Source of the DNA: an uncultured Oscillospiraceae bacterium
Lineage (GTDB): Bacteria > Bacillota > Clostridia > Oscillospirales > Acutalibacteraceae
Length of the DNA: 48,442 bases
Direction of reading: 5' to 3'
Assembly: GCA_948471095.1 (NCBI GenBank)
Contig: CAOKRG010000014.1
Span: 1-48,442 of the forward strand
This document shows positions 34,659-43,865 of this stretch, piece by piece; position 1 is the stretch's first letter, and every line of letters begins with the position of its first letter. Both the position numbers and the translations under genes were made by a program. Below the pieces are notes generated by a model that was given only the letters and a program-made list of their open reading frames with translations, was not told where the DNA came from and did not search any database.

Positions 34659-34852
34659 AAAGTAATACGGAGTGGCCTCCGGCGGCTTAGGGGCTCTGGG
34701 TCTCGCCTGTCGGCTCGGTCGGTTCGCAGCATGTCTGCCACTGGCAGACGCTCACCCCCTAAGAACCCCGCCATTTTTGAAAAAGTGGACAAAACTTTTA
34801 CAGTTACGCTCAGGAAGCTTTCTCCATATAAAACGCGCGTTTGGTCATTCCC
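34632..34852. repeat. Modular palindromic element, copy 4, with 8-bp flanking direct repeat
   Basis: A 221-bp copy. The left end is GGAAGTGTCCAAAGGGCGAG and the right end CGCGTTTGGTCATTCC (imperfect inverted repeats). TAGTCTAT occurs directly outside both ends (34624-34631 and 34853-34860), as expected of a target duplication. The scaffold reads GGCCTCCGGCGGCTTAGGGG, then an inserted block, then CCCCTAAGAACCCCGCC, then a CCATTTTT/AAAAGTGG hairpin and GGACAAAACTTTT. The inserted block holds GTCTGCC/GGCAGAC (loop act) and the piece GTCTCGCCTGTCGGCTCGG, sitting in the loop of the CTTAGGGG/CCCCTAAG hairpin. Confidence 0.88.
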
Positions 34853-34885
34853 TAGTCTATGGGGTGTAGAGTTTCCGCCTCGCCC

Positions 34886-36301
34886 TCAAGCCTCTTCCAG
34901 TGAAAACCCAAAATACCGCACCGCATTGTTATAGCAAATATCTTTCACCAATCGAACCAGCTTCTCCCTGTCATTCGGGTACTCGCCGTCCTCCACCCAG
35001 CCGCCAATCAGATCGCAGAAGACCCGGCGGAAGTATTCGTGCCGGGGATAGGACAAAAAGCTCCGGGAGTCGGTGAGCATGCCCAGGAAATTGCCCAAAA
35101 GGCCCAGGTTCGCCAGGGAGGTAAGCTGCCGGCGCATGCCCTCCTTATGGTCGTTGAACCACCAGGCGGAGCCCTGCTGAATCTTGCCCACAGCGGAGGC
35201 GTCTTGAAAGCAGCCGATCAGGGCCCCGATGACCGGGTCGTCGCCGGGGTTCAGACTGTACAGGATGGTCTTGGGCAGGGCATTCCGGCTGGAAAGAGCG
35301 TCCAGCAGGGCCAGGGCCTGGCCGGCGGGGACGCTGGATCCCATGGCGTCAAAGCCCGTGTCCGGGCCCACCCGCCGGAACATGGCGGTGTTGTTGTCCC
35401 GAACGACCCCAAAGTGCAGCTGCATGGCCCAGCCCAGCCGGACGTACTCGCCGCCCAAGAACAGCAGGCAGGCGGTCTTAAACCGCAGCTCCTCCTCCCG
35501 GCTGACAGGCCCGCCGTTTAGGCGCTTGGCGAAAATGGCGGAAACCTCTTCCTCGGAAGCAGGAGCATACATCAGGTATTCCAGGCCGTGGTCGGAAAGG
35601 CGGCAGCCCATAGCCGCAAAATAGTCCATCCGCGTCCGCAGGGCGGCCTTTAAGTCCGCAAAGCTCTCGATTTTCCTGCCAGCCGCCTGGCCCAGCTTGG
35701 CGATGTAATCCCCGTAGTCGGGCTTTTCCAGGCCCATGGCCTTGTCCGGCCTCCAGGCGGGCAGGACCTGCACAGGGAAGCCCGCGTCCTCCCGGAGAAG
35801 CCGGTGCCACTTTAAATCATCCGCCGGATCATCGGTGGTGCAGAGCAAGGTGACGCGGGAGCGGAGGATCAAGCTTCGGGCAGACATGCCCGGCTCCTGG
35901 AGCTTTTGGCCGCACAGGTCCCAGACCTCCTGGGCGGTTTCGGCCCCCAGCACGCCGGTGTAGCCGAAAAACCGCCGCAGCTCCAAGTGGCTCCAGTGAA
36001 AGAGCGGGTTGCCGATGGCCTTATCCAGGGTCTCGGCCCACTTTTGGAACTTCTCCCGGTCCGGAGCGCCGCCGGTGATGTAATCCTCCTCCACGCCGTT
36101 GGAGCGCATCTGCCGCCATTTGTAGTGGTCGCCGCCCAGCCAGGCCTGGGTGATGTTTTCAAACCGGCGGTCCTGGTAGATCTCCTGGGGGTCGATGTGG
36201 CAGTGGTAGTCTAAAATAGGCATGCTGGCAGCGGTTTGATGGTAGAGGGCCTGCGCGGTGGGAGTGTGCAGAAGAAAGTTTTCATCCAGAAAGGGTTTCA
36301 T
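34886..36301 (-). CDS. uxaC: Glucuronate isomerase
   Basis: Converts D-glucuronate to D-fructuronate and D-galacturonate to D-tagaturonate, the first step of hexuronate catabolism. 471 residues, standard. Landmarks are PILDYHCHIDPQEIYQDRRFENI (metal-site histidines), WLGGDHYKWRQMRSNGV, LCTTDDPADDL, LPAWRPDKAM, QLHFGVVRDNN and GMLTDSRSFLSYPRHEYFRR. GGAGG lies 7 bases before ATG 36301. No other hexuronate gene adjoins it, so uxuA/uxuB or uxaA/uxaB equivalents must lie elsewhere. Confidence 0.97.
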   Translation of the reverse strand: MKPFLDENFLLHTPTAQALYHQTAASMPILDYHCHIDPQEIYQDRRFENITQAWLGGDHYKWRQMRSNGVEEDYITGGAPDREKFQKWAETLDKAIGNPLFHWSHLELRRFFGYTGVLGAETAQEVWDLCGQKLQEPGMSARSLILRSRVTLLCTTDDPADDLKWHRLLREDAGFPVQVLPAWRPDKAMGLEKPDYGDYIAKLGQAAGRKIESFADLKAALRTRMDYFAAMGCRLSDHGLEYLMYAPASEEEVSAIFAKRLNGGPVSREEELRFKTACLLFLGGEYVRLGWAMQLHFGVVRDNNTAMFRRVGPDTGFDAMGSSVPAGQALALLDALSSRNALPKTILYSLNPGDDPVIGALIGCFQDASAVGKIQQGSAWWFNDHKEGMRRQLTSLANLGLLGNFLGMLTDSRSFLSYPRHEYFRRVFCDLIGGWVEDGEYPNDREKLVRLVKDICYNNAVRYFGFSLEEA

Positions 36302-36336
36302 AAGGGAGCCTCCAATTTCATGGTCGATTTGGAAAT

Positions 36337-36365
36337 ATTATACTGGAAACCGCGGGGTTTGTCTA
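36337..36365 (-). promoter_or_regulatory. Sigma-A promoter of uxaC
   Basis: On the minus strand TAGACA (36360-36365), 17 bases, TATAAT (36337-36342); transcription starts about 30 bases before the ATG. Confidence 0.75.
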
Positions 36366-36502
36366 CCAAAATGAAAAAATTCAACCAAAGAGAATCGAAT
36401 CACAGGGAGGCCTCTGGCCCGCCAGCCCCGCCGCACAGCAACAGAGGCCCGCAGGCATACTTTTAGCGGCCACAGGCCTTCCCCCCCTGCCGCGTAATCT
36501 CC
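36366..36502. other. Gap between divergent uxaC and sortase promoters
   Basis: No gene. The only structure seen is an inverted repeat, GGCCTCTG and CAGAGGCC, about 25 bases apart near 36410-36450. Its role is unknown. Confidence 0.4.
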
Positions 36503-36531
36503 TTGACAGCCCGGTCAATCAGTTGTATTAT
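36503..36531 (+). promoter_or_regulatory. Sigma-A promoter of the sortase gene
   Basis: TTGACA (36503-36508), 17 bases, TATTAT (36526-36531); leader about 100 nt. Confidence 0.75.
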
Positions 36532-36635
36532 AGTTGTAGTCCGCGCGGTTCAAAAGAAGCTTCCCTCTTCCTGCAACGCGCTTCCACGCATACCAATGCC
36601 TCCCATCTATCATTCTCCACAAGGAGTGGTTCCCA

Positions 36636-37673
36636 TTGTCAAAGAAACGGATTATTACCATTGCCCTGGCCCTCGTTCTGCTGCTCTCCCTTTCCTTCGG
36701 CAGCTGGAAGCTCATGGACTATCACAAAGGGGCCAAGGATTATGACGAGGCCGCGGCCCTTGCCCTGGGCGGCTTTGTCAACACCCGCAAGCCCTCCGCT
36801 TCCTCCTCCGCCCCATCCTCCAAGCCGGACCGGGACCCCTCGGAAGCGTCCTCCGAAGCCCCGGCCTCCGGCTCATCCGAAAGCGCCTCCTCTGCCGGGG
36901 AATTGGCTTCCTCCAAGCCCCCAGAGGATTCGGAACCTGCCGCCTCGGAAGAGCCTGCCGGTTCCAACGGCCCCTCCAGCCAGCCGGAGGATTGGGATGA
37001 GCCCCTGGACCCGGAGGACACGCCTCCCCCCAGCGAGTCCCCCGCGCCTGTGGACGAGTTTGCCGAAGGCCTGGCGCAAATCGACCTAAAGGCTCTGCAA
37101 GAGGTAAACCCCCAGGTGATCGGCTGGATCTGCATTCCGGATACGGAAGTGAACTACCCCATTTTGCAGGCGGAGGACAACCAGCACTACTTAAATTATA
37201 CCTGGAAGGATGAGCGCAGCTCCGTAGGGTCCATCTTTTTGGAGCACACCAACAAGCCGGATTTCAGCGGCTTCAACACCCTGGTTTACGGCCACCAGAT
37301 GGCCGACGGCTCCATGTTCGGCCGCTTGGAGCGCTATGCGGACAAGAGCTACTGGGAAGAGCATCCCAATATTTACATTGCCACGGAAGAGGGCGTGTTC
37401 CGCTATGACGTGTTCGCCGCCTTCCGGGTGGGAATCCGGGATATTGTCTATCAGCTGGACATCGAGAAGAAAAAAGCCCAGCAGCAGCTGATCGACTTTT
37501 GTTTGGAGCAGTCCTCCATTGACACCGGCGTCCGGCCCGACCCCAAAAACAATGTGGTTACGCTTTCCACCTGCACAGGCTGGGGCTATTCCCAGCGCTG
37601 GGTGGTGGTGGGCACCTGCACCCTGAGCCCACGGAAGGACCCGGCCTCTTCCCCTGCCCCGAAGGAATCGTGA
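36636..37673 (+). CDS. srtB: Class B sortase
   Basis: Membrane-anchored transpeptidase that joins surface proteins to peptidoglycan. 345 residues: one N-terminal anchor helix (about 6-26), a long Ser/Pro/Glu-rich linker (50-140) that would span the wall, then the sortase domain (VIGWICIPDTEVNYPILQAEDNQHYLN, a class B hallmark). The catalytic triad is H220 (LVYGHQM), C313 (LSTCTGW) and R321. The start is TTG 36636 with AAGGAG 9 bases upstream; no ATG fits. It has its own promoter and terminator. No sorting-signal substrate is encoded in the window, so its targets are elsewhere. Confidence 0.95.
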   Translation: MSKKRIITIALALVLLLSLSFGSWKLMDYHKGAKDYDEAAALALGGFVNTRKPSASSSAPSSKPDRDPSEASSEAPASGSSESASSAGELASSKPPEDSEPAASEEPAGSNGPSSQPEDWDEPLDPEDTPPPSESPAPVDEFAEGLAQIDLKALQEVNPQVIGWICIPDTEVNYPILQAEDNQHYLNYTWKDERSSVGSIFLEHTNKPDFSGFNTLVYGHQMADGSMFGRLERYADKSYWEEHPNIYIATEEGVFRYDVFAAFRVGIRDIVYQLDIEKKKAQQQLIDFCLEQSSIDTGVRPDPKNNVVTLSTCTGWGYSQRWVVVGTCTLSPRKDPASSPAPKES

Positions 37674-37690
37674 GCGAAGTCAAATTCAAA

Positions 37691-37736
37691 TAAAAGAGCG
37701 TCCCCAGGCAGCTTGCCTTGGGGACGCTTCTCTTAT
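37691..37736. terminator. Bidirectional terminator between srtB and the opp operon
   Basis: GCGTCCCC (37698-37705) pairs with GGGGACGC (37720-37727), with inner GGCA/TGCC. An A-rich run on the left and a T-rich run (TCTCTTATTT) on the right allow it to work in both directions. Confidence 0.85.
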
Positions 37737-37750
37737 TTCAGGATGGGATC

Positions 37751-38731
37751 TCAGCCCTCTTTGGTGTACAGGGGATGATAGCACAGCACCTTGCGCTCGG
37801 GCCCCAAGAAGGTCTCTTTGGGGCGCTCCTTACGGCACTCATCGGTGGCGTAGGGGCAGCGGGGCGCGAACTTGCAGTAGGATATGGAGTACTCCTTATC
37901 CTCCATCTCAGGCATCACCAGGTCTTCCTTCCACTTGTCGCCTACACGGGGCACCGCGTTCATCAGCAGCTCGGTGTAGGGATGGGCCGGGTTATCCATA
38001 ATCTCCTTGGCCGGGCCGTACTCAATGAGGCAGCCGCGGTACAGGGTGGCAATGTAATCCGACACATAATAGGCGGTGGAAAGGTCGTGGGTGATGTAGA
38101 TAAAGGACACCTTGTACTTGTCTTTCAGATCCTTGAACAGGTTGACGATGTTCATCTTCATGGAGGCGTCAATGGCCGCCACGGGCTCGTCGGCGATGAT
38201 CAGCTTGGGCCGGGTGATCAGGGCCCGGGCAATGGACACGCGCTGCAGCTCGCCGCCAGAGAACTGGGTGGGGTACTTGCCCTTCACCACGGCCAGGGAC
38301 ATGCCCACGCTCTTTAGGGCATCGTCCACCAGCTTGTTGGCCTCGTCCTTGTTTTTGGCAATGCCCAGGCGCAGGGCGGTGTTAAAGAGGTAGGTATCCA
38401 CAGCCTTGCGGGCGGAGAAGGACTCGTAGGGGTTCTGGAAAATAGGCTGCACATCCAGTTTAAACTGGAGGGGATCGTAGCTCTTCTTGTCCGCGAAGTC
38501 CTTGCCGTTGAGGGTAATGGTGCCCATGTCGGCCGTATGCAGGCGCAGAATCATCTTGCACAGGGTGGACTTGCCGCAGCCGGACTCGCCCACCACAGAC
38601 AGAATAACCGGCTTGTCGGCATCGATGGACAGGGTAACATCGTCCACCGCTACCAGCTTTTTGCCGCGGAGCATGCCGCCGATGCGGAATATCTTACTGA
38701 CGTTTTTGACTTCAAGCAATTTCTCAGCCAT
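37751..38731 (-). CDS. oppF: Oligopeptide-type ABC transporter ATP-binding protein (OppF-like)
   Basis: One of two ATPases of the importer encoded at 37751-43795. 326 residues: Walker A GESGCGKST (about 49-57), Q-loop PIFQNPYESF, signature FSGGELQRVSIARAL, Walker B LIIADEPVAAID and H-switch YITHD. The C-terminal oligopeptide/dipeptide domain has NPAHPYTELLMNAVPRVGD and a cysteine set CKFAPRCPYATDEC ... VLCYHP typical of OppD/F. GGGGGGAAG precedes the ATG. Its start overlaps the oppD end by 8 bases; it is the last gene of the operon, followed by the bidirectional terminator. Confidence 0.93.
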   Translation of the reverse strand: MAEKLLEVKNVSKIFRIGGMLRGKKLVAVDDVTLSIDADKPVILSVVGESGCGKSTLCKMILRLHTADMGTITLNGKDFADKKSYDPLQFKLDVQPIFQNPYESFSARKAVDTYLFNTALRLGIAKNKDEANKLVDDALKSVGMSLAVVKGKYPTQFSGGELQRVSIARALITRPKLIIADEPVAAIDASMKMNIVNLFKDLKDKYKVSFIYITHDLSTAYYVSDYIATLYRGCLIEYGPAKEIMDNPAHPYTELLMNAVPRVGDKWKEDLVMPEMEDKEYSISYCKFAPRCPYATDECRKERPKETFLGPERKVLCYHPLYTKEG

Positions 38732-39704
38732 CGATCTTCCCCCCTTCGTTGAGAATATGGCAGGCCGCGAAACGGCCGGGCTTTACCTCGGTAAACTTCG
38801 GCACTTCCTTGCGGCAGCGGTCGGTGGCATGGGGGCAGCGGGGCGCGAAACGGCATCCCGGAGGGGGATTTTTCAGCGCTGGCGGCCGCCCGGGAATGCC
38901 CACCTTCTGGCTCTTATCGCCCACGCGGGGCAGAGCGCCCACCAGCATCCGGGTATAGGGATGCACCGGGTCGTTGAAGATGTCCTCCGTGTCGCCCAGC
39001 TCGATGATGGAGCCAGAATACATGATGGCCATGCGGTCGGTAATCTGGTAGTGCACGCCCATGTCGTGGCTGACGATGATCAGGCTGTTCTTTAGCTGCT
39101 TTTGCAGGCGCATCAGCATCATCAGAATGCCGCGCTGGACCACCACGTCCAAAGCGGTGGTGGGCTCGTCGGCCAGCACCAGGTTGGGGGCCATGAAGGT
39201 GGCCAGGGCGATGATCACGCGCTGGCGCATACCGCCGGAAAGCTGGAAGGGATAGGCCTCCAGCACATCGGGAGAGAGGCTGAGCTCTTCCAAATACTTT
39301 GCCACGCGCTCCAGGGTCTGGGCCTCGGTCTCGTTTTTCTTGTCCTCTTTGGGAATGGAATCCAAAAACTGCTTTTTCAGCCGGATGATGGGGTTCAGCA
39401 CGCTCTGGGCGGCCTGGGGCACATAGGAGATGTTGTTCCACCAGGTCTTGCGGATCTCCCCGGTCTCGTAGGAGAATTTCGCTCCGTTCTTTTCGCCGCT
39501 TAGCACAACCTTGCCCTGGTCAATGACCAGCGGGTACTCGATGATGTCGTAAAGAGTCTTCAGCAGGGTGGTCTTGCCGCAGCCGGACTCGCCGGCGATG
39601 CCGAAGATCTCGTTGTCGCGGACTGTAAAGTCCAGGTCTTTGATGACATGTACATCCCCGTCGATGGTTTTGTAAGAAGCGGACAGATTCTCGACTTTCA
39701 GCAT
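38724..39704 (-). CDS. oppD: Oligopeptide-type ABC transporter ATP-binding protein (OppD-like)
   Basis: Partner ATPase, 326 residues: Walker A GESGCGKTT, Q-loop YVPQAAQSVLNP, signature LSGGMRQRVIIALA, Walker B LVLADEPTTALD and H-switch VSHDMG. It ends with the HPYTRMLVGALPRVGD domain and cysteines in GCRFAPRCPHATDRC, as in OppF. It starts 5 bases after the permease gene. Two distinct ATPases with this C-terminal extension place the system in the Opp/Dpp (PepT) class, not in a generic sugar class. Confidence 0.93.
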   Translation of the reverse strand: MLKVENLSASYKTIDGDVHVIKDLDFTVRDNEIFGIAGESGCGKTTLLKTLYDIIEYPLVIDQGKVVLSGEKNGAKFSYETGEIRKTWWNNISYVPQAAQSVLNPIIRLKKQFLDSIPKEDKKNETEAQTLERVAKYLEELSLSPDVLEAYPFQLSGGMRQRVIIALATFMAPNLVLADEPTTALDVVVQRGILMMLMRLQKQLKNSLIIVSHDMGVHYQITDRMAIMYSGSIIELGDTEDIFNDPVHPYTRMLVGALPRVGDKSQKVGIPGRPPALKNPPPGCRFAPRCPHATDRCRKEVPKFTEVKPGRFAACHILNEGGKIDG

Positions 39705-39709
39705 AATCG

Positions 39710-40555
39710 TTACCGTCCTCTCTTCATGGATAGATAGTCATTGTAGCCGGTGATCAGCATGAACAGGCCGATGAACAGAATCACCGTGGCCACGATGGGC
39801 GAGCCGATCCACAGCCATTGCTTGTTGAAAATGGCGTTGTACTGCCGGGCCCAGTTGATCATGTTGCCCAGGGACACCAGGTTGCCGGGAGAAAGGCCCA
39901 GAACCGCCAGGCTGGACTCGGAGCCAATGGCCGACAGGGTGGCGTTCATAAAGTTGGAGAGGGACCAGGTCAGGGCATAGGGCAGAATCTCGGTGACAAC
40001 GATCTGCACCGTGCCCTCGCCGGAGAAGCGGGCGGTGTGGATGAAGTCCCGCTCCTTGATGGTCAGGGACATGGAGCGGATCTGCCGGCTGGGCCAGGCC
40101 CAGGCGAACATGGCCAGGGTCAGGGCCATCAAAATCACGGTGGCGTTGCCCTTCATCAGAGAGGTCATCAAGATCAAGATGGGCAGGGAGGGGATGACCA
40201 CGAAGGTATCGGTAATGATCATGAGGGTCCGGTCCAGAGCGCCGCCGGCAAAGCCGGAGAGCAGGCCCACGAAAACGCCCACCACGGTGCCAATGGCGGC
40301 CACGATCAAGCCGATGGCCAGAGAGTTGTGGATGGCCTCGATGAGCAGCCAGAACACGTCCTGGCCCTGGCTGGTGGTGCCCAGGGGATGGGCCCCGCTG
40401 GCGCCCAGGCCTTTGTCGTAAGTACTAAAGGTGAAGGGGTTGATGTGGGGGATATAGTACACGATGAAGCCCAGGATGAAGAAGAAAATGGTGACGATCA
40501 AACCGAATTTCAGGCGGAAATTCGCGTTTTTCCAGAATTTCTTGAAAGCTGCCAT
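39710..40555 (-). CDS. oppC: Oligopeptide-type ABC transporter permease (OppC-like)
   Basis: 281 residues. The short N-terminal cytoplasmic part and first helix (FGLIVTIFFFILGFIVYYI) lead to HPLGTTSQGQDVFWLLIEAIHNSLAIG, the OppC hallmark. The EAA-type coupling loop reads RDFIHTARFSGEGTVQIVVTEILP. About six helices. AGGGGGG lies 8 bases before the ATG. It forms the membrane channel with the OppB-like protein. Confidence 0.93.
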   Translation of the reverse strand: MAAFKKFWKNANFRLKFGLIVTIFFFILGFIVYYIPHINPFTFSTYDKGLGASGAHPLGTTSQGQDVFWLLIEAIHNSLAIGLIVAAIGTVVGVFVGLLSGFAGGALDRTLMIITDTFVVIPSLPILILMTSLMKGNATVILMALTLAMFAWAWPSRQIRSMSLTIKERDFIHTARFSGEGTVQIVVTEILPYALTWSLSNFMNATLSAIGSESSLAVLGLSPGNLVSLGNMINWARQYNAIFNKQWLWIGSPIVATVILFIGLFMLITGYNDYLSMKRGR

Positions 40556-40570
40556 GTGTTGTCCCCCCCT

Positions 40571-41569
40571 TTAGCTGTAACGAATGCGCGGATCGATGAA
40601 GGGATAGACCAGGTCAACGATCAGCGTGGCAGTGGAAATGGCGACAATCGAGATGGTAATGGTGCCCAGAATCATGTTGTAGTCCGCCTGTAAAATGGCG
40701 TTCTGAATCAGCGTGCCCACGCCGGGATAGCCGAAGATGATCTCCGTCATGATGGAGCCGCCGAACACGCCACCCAGGCTCATGGCCAGCGCGGTAATCT
40801 GGGTCAGGATGGAGTTGCGCAGCACATAGCTGCGGCCGATGGTGGCCTCGGAAAGGCCCCGGTAGCGGGCGAACATGACGAAGTCCTCCTCCGCCGTGGT
40901 GCCGGCCAGGGACTTCATGGAGATGATCCACCAGCCGGTGCCCAGCAGCAGCAGGGAGATAGCCGGCAGAATGGAGGCCCAGACCAGGGAGCCGAACCAG
41001 GTGGCAAAGTCCGCGCTCAGCTTGATGTTCGCCTGCAGGGGGAAGACCCTCCAGACAAAGCAGAACAGAATCTGCAAAACCAGCGCTACCAGGAAGTAGG
41101 GAATGGGATAGATGCAGATGGCGATGCCCTCCAGAATCTTGGAGGAGCGGGCGTTCTTGCGGAAGCCGGCCAGCAGGCCGATGAAGTTGCCCAGAAGCCA
41201 GGCAACCAAGGTGCTGAACAGGGACAGGAACAGGGTGTAGGGCAGGTAGGTGCCAATGATGTTGCCCACAGGCTCGGGATAGCTCATGAGAGAGGGGCCG
41301 AAATCAAAGTGCAGCAGGCCGTTCCACAGGAAGCTGACATACTGCTCCCAAAGAGAACCCTCCAGGCCGAACTGGATGCTCAGCTGCTTTTGCAGGGCCT
41401 GCACCTGCTCGGGCTGTAGGTTGCCCATGCGGGAAGTCATTTGCGCGATCATGCTTTCAACTGGGGACGAGGGGAACATGCGCGGGATGAAGAAAATGAA
41501 GGTAACGCCGATCCAGATCGTCAATGCCCAGGCAAGCACACGCTGCAGAAAGAACGTTTTAAATTTCAC
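40571..41569 (-). CDS. oppB: Oligopeptide-type ABC transporter permease (OppB-like)
   Basis: 332 residues. LQRVLAWALTIWIGVTFIFFIPRMFPSSPVE is the OppB N-terminal signature. About six helices follow, with coupling loop EEDFVMFARYRGLSEATIGRSYVLRNSILT and the usual ending FGYPGVGTLIQNAILQADYNMI. The start is GTG 41569 with AAGGAAG about 7 bases upstream. A gap of 174 bases with an imperfect hairpin separates it from the binding-protein gene. Confidence 0.93.
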   Translation of the reverse strand: MKFKTFFLQRVLAWALTIWIGVTFIFFIPRMFPSSPVESMIAQMTSRMGNLQPEQVQALQKQLSIQFGLEGSLWEQYVSFLWNGLLHFDFGPSLMSYPEPVGNIIGTYLPYTLFLSLFSTLVAWLLGNFIGLLAGFRKNARSSKILEGIAICIYPIPYFLVALVLQILFCFVWRVFPLQANIKLSADFATWFGSLVWASILPAISLLLLGTGWWIISMKSLAGTTAEEDFVMFARYRGLSEATIGRSYVLRNSILTQITALAMSLGGVFGGSIMTEIIFGYPGVGTLIQNAILQADYNMILGTITISIVAISTATLIVDLVYPFIDPRIRYS

Positions 41570-41654
41570 TTCTACACTTCCTTACCTCACAATGTGTGAA
41601 TTATAGTTTAGATATGTTGGGCAAAACTTTGCAAAATGCCTTATGATAGATGAT

Positions 41655-41692
41655 AAAGAAGGGAGGCGCAAGCGGTTTGGCTCACGTCTCCC
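41655..41692 (-). terminator. Likely attenuating hairpin between oppA and oppB
   Basis: On the minus strand GGGAGAC (41686-41692) can pair with GCCTCCC (41661-41667) with one mismatch, followed by TTCTTTATC. An imperfect terminator here would let the binding protein be made in excess over the permeases, as is common in such operons. Confidence 0.5.
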
Positions 41693-41743
41693 AACTTCAA
41701 TCAAACATCAGATCATAAACAGGAGCTTTTTGCCATGTTTATT

Positions 41744-43795
41744 TTATCCTTCAACGGCGGTGAACTTGGGGAGCATGTACTTGAAGCAGCTCCACCACCA
41801 CCAGGGACCGTCGTACGGATCATCCGCGCAGGGATAGCCCTGCCAGTAGGTGCTGTTGGTGGGCACGAACTTGGTGCCGGACAGGAAGTTGATAACGGGC
41901 ATATCCTTAACAAACTCCTGCAGCATCTCGGTGGCCAGCTCGTAGCACTTGTCCTCATCCTTCTCGGGGCTCAGGTTGGCCATCTCGTGGAGGATGTCGG
42001 TGACGCGCTGGTTGTTCCAGCGTCCGCCGTAACCGCCCTGGCTGTTCTGACCGACAGGCTGAATCAGAGTGTTGTCAAAGCCGGTGAAGGGACGGTAGAT
42101 ATCCTTCAGGTAGTTACCGCCGGAGGGCCAGTAACCAGCGATCTGGTAGTTGCCGTTGGTGTCGTCCACGCTCCAGGTGGAGGAGGACTTGGAGGTAATG
42201 GTGCAGTCGAAGCCGAAAGCCTGCAGCTGGTTAAACGCAGCCTGCACGCCGCGGCCTACCTGGAACTCGGAGTCGGCGATGTAGCTCATCTCGAAGGTGA
42301 AGGGCTTGCCCTCGTACTGCCACTTGCCGTCAACCTTCTCCAGGCCGGCCTTGTTCAGCAGTTTGGTGGCGGCCTCTTCGTCATGCTTCCACCAGCCGGC
42401 GCCGAAAGTGTTGATCTTCTCTTCCTCGGTGCCCTCATAGCCCAGCTTCTGAGCCATGCGCTCGGCATAACCGGTGTCATAGGGCTTAAACTTGGTGCCA
42501 TCGCCCAGATCCAGCTCGAAGTTCTCCAGCCACTCGGTCATGGGGATGGTGTAGAGCTCCTGCATCACGTTGGTGTTGTTCAGCAGCGGGATGGGGGCCG
42601 CACGGCCGGCGCCGCTGAAGATGTTCTCGGACAGCGCGTCGATATCCAGAGCCAGGCAGATGCCCCAGCGGAAGTCGGCGTTGTCATAGGGAGCGCCCAG
42701 ACCGCAGTTGAACACAATGCCCTTAGCGCCCGGGTCGTCAGCGTTGGCATAGGGGAACTCGTTCATCCAAGCGCCGATCTTGTCGTTCATCTCGGTCATG
42801 GCCTGGAGCTCTTCCAGGGTCATTTCGCACAGGACGTCAACTTCGTTGTTGACCATGGCCATCTGCTTGGTGGTGGAGTCGCCCAGGTAGCGGAACCAGA
42901 CGTACTTGGGGGGAACCTGGTCGGCGGTGTAGCCGAACTCAGCCGCGCCAACCACGCCCAGGGTGCTCTGCTGCCAGTCGTCGCGCAGCTTGTAGAGGAT
43001 CCAGGAGCCCAGCGGGTCGTACTGATCCACCGTGTAGGGGCCGGCCACAACGGGCTGCTCATCCTTAAACTGGGTCACATCGCCCACGGTGGAGTAGATG
43101 TGCTCGGGCACGATGCGCCAGTCACAGCCCCACACGGTGATGCCGAAGCACTGATCCAGACGGGGGAAGGGCTCGGTCATGGTGAACTTCACGGTGTAGT
43201 CGTCCACCTTCTCCACCTTGTCGATGTACATGTTGGTGTAGGAGTTGGCGCCGATGTTGTCGTTCTCCTTGATCATGTTGAAGGTGAAGACCACGTCGTC
43301 GGCGTTCAGATCCTCGCCGTCGGACCACTTGATGCCCTGGCGGACCTTAATGGTCCACTCGGTGAAGTCATCGTTGGACTCGGCGCTCTCCACCACTTCG
43401 CCGTACTGATGGCCCTTGGCGGTCTGCATCTCCCACAGGTGGGCGCTCATCAGCTGATGGATGCCGAAGCCGGTGCCGGTGCCGGTCATGTAGGTGTTGA
43501 ACTGGCCGGCGCAGTCGGTGGAGCTCTGGCACTCAACGATCAGGGTGTCCTCGCGGGGAGTGCCCACCTCGGTGGTGATGCCAGCGGCCGCCTTGTTGCC
43601 GGTGCCGGCCTCGCTGGACTCAGCGCTGGACTCGCCGCCCGCCTCGCTGGAGCTCTCGTTGCCAGCGGCGCTGCTGGTGCCAGCCTCGCTGCTGCTGCCC
43701 TGGCTGCTGGAGTTGGACTCGCCGCCGCAAGCGCTGAGCACCATGGTGAACAGCAGAGCGACCGCCAGCAGAAGGGCAATGCTTCTCTTCTTCAT
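41744..43795 (-). CDS. oppA: Extracellular solute-binding lipoprotein, family 5 (OppA-like)
   Basis: 683 residues. A lipoprotein signal peptide ends at the lipobox LSACGG, so C23 is the lipidated residue. Residues 25-70 are a Ser/Gly/Glu-rich linker (ESNSSSQGSSSEAGTSSAAG). The binding domain has WTIKVRQGIKWSDGEDLNADDVVFTFNMI, the family 5 signature, and ends with an unusual WWWW run (PWWWWSCFKYMLPKF). It captures the ligand outside the membrane and delivers it to OppBC. The ligand may be a peptide, but family 5 proteins of gut Clostridia also bind oligosaccharides. AAGGAGG precedes ATG 43795. Confidence 0.92.
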   Translation of the reverse strand: MKKRSIALLLAVALLFTMVLSACGGESNSSSQGSSSEAGTSSAAGNESSSEAGGESSAESSEAGTGNKAAAGITTEVGTPREDTLIVECQSSTDCAGQFNTYMTGTGTGFGIHQLMSAHLWEMQTAKGHQYGEVVESAESNDDFTEWTIKVRQGIKWSDGEDLNADDVVFTFNMIKENDNIGANSYTNMYIDKVEKVDDYTVKFTMTEPFPRLDQCFGITVWGCDWRIVPEHIYSTVGDVTQFKDEQPVVAGPYTVDQYDPLGSWILYKLRDDWQQSTLGVVGAAEFGYTADQVPPKYVWFRYLGDSTTKQMAMVNNEVDVLCEMTLEELQAMTEMNDKIGAWMNEFPYANADDPGAKGIVFNCGLGAPYDNADFRWGICLALDIDALSENIFSGAGRAAPIPLLNNTNVMQELYTIPMTEWLENFELDLGDGTKFKPYDTGYAERMAQKLGYEGTEEEKINTFGAGWWKHDEEAATKLLNKAGLEKVDGKWQYEGKPFTFEMSYIADSEFQVGRGVQAAFNQLQAFGFDCTITSKSSSTWSVDDTNGNYQIAGYWPSGGNYLKDIYRPFTGFDNTLIQPVGQNSQGGYGGRWNNQRVTDILHEMANLSPEKDEDKCYELATEMLQEFVKDMPVINFLSGTKFVPTNSTYWQGYPCADDPYDGPWWWWSCFKYMLPKFTAVEG

Positions 43796-43865
43796 TCGGA
43801 TTGCCTCCTTAATGATAATGGATATATGGTCAATGGCATAAGACCCTGGGTTAAGCGGGGCCCAT

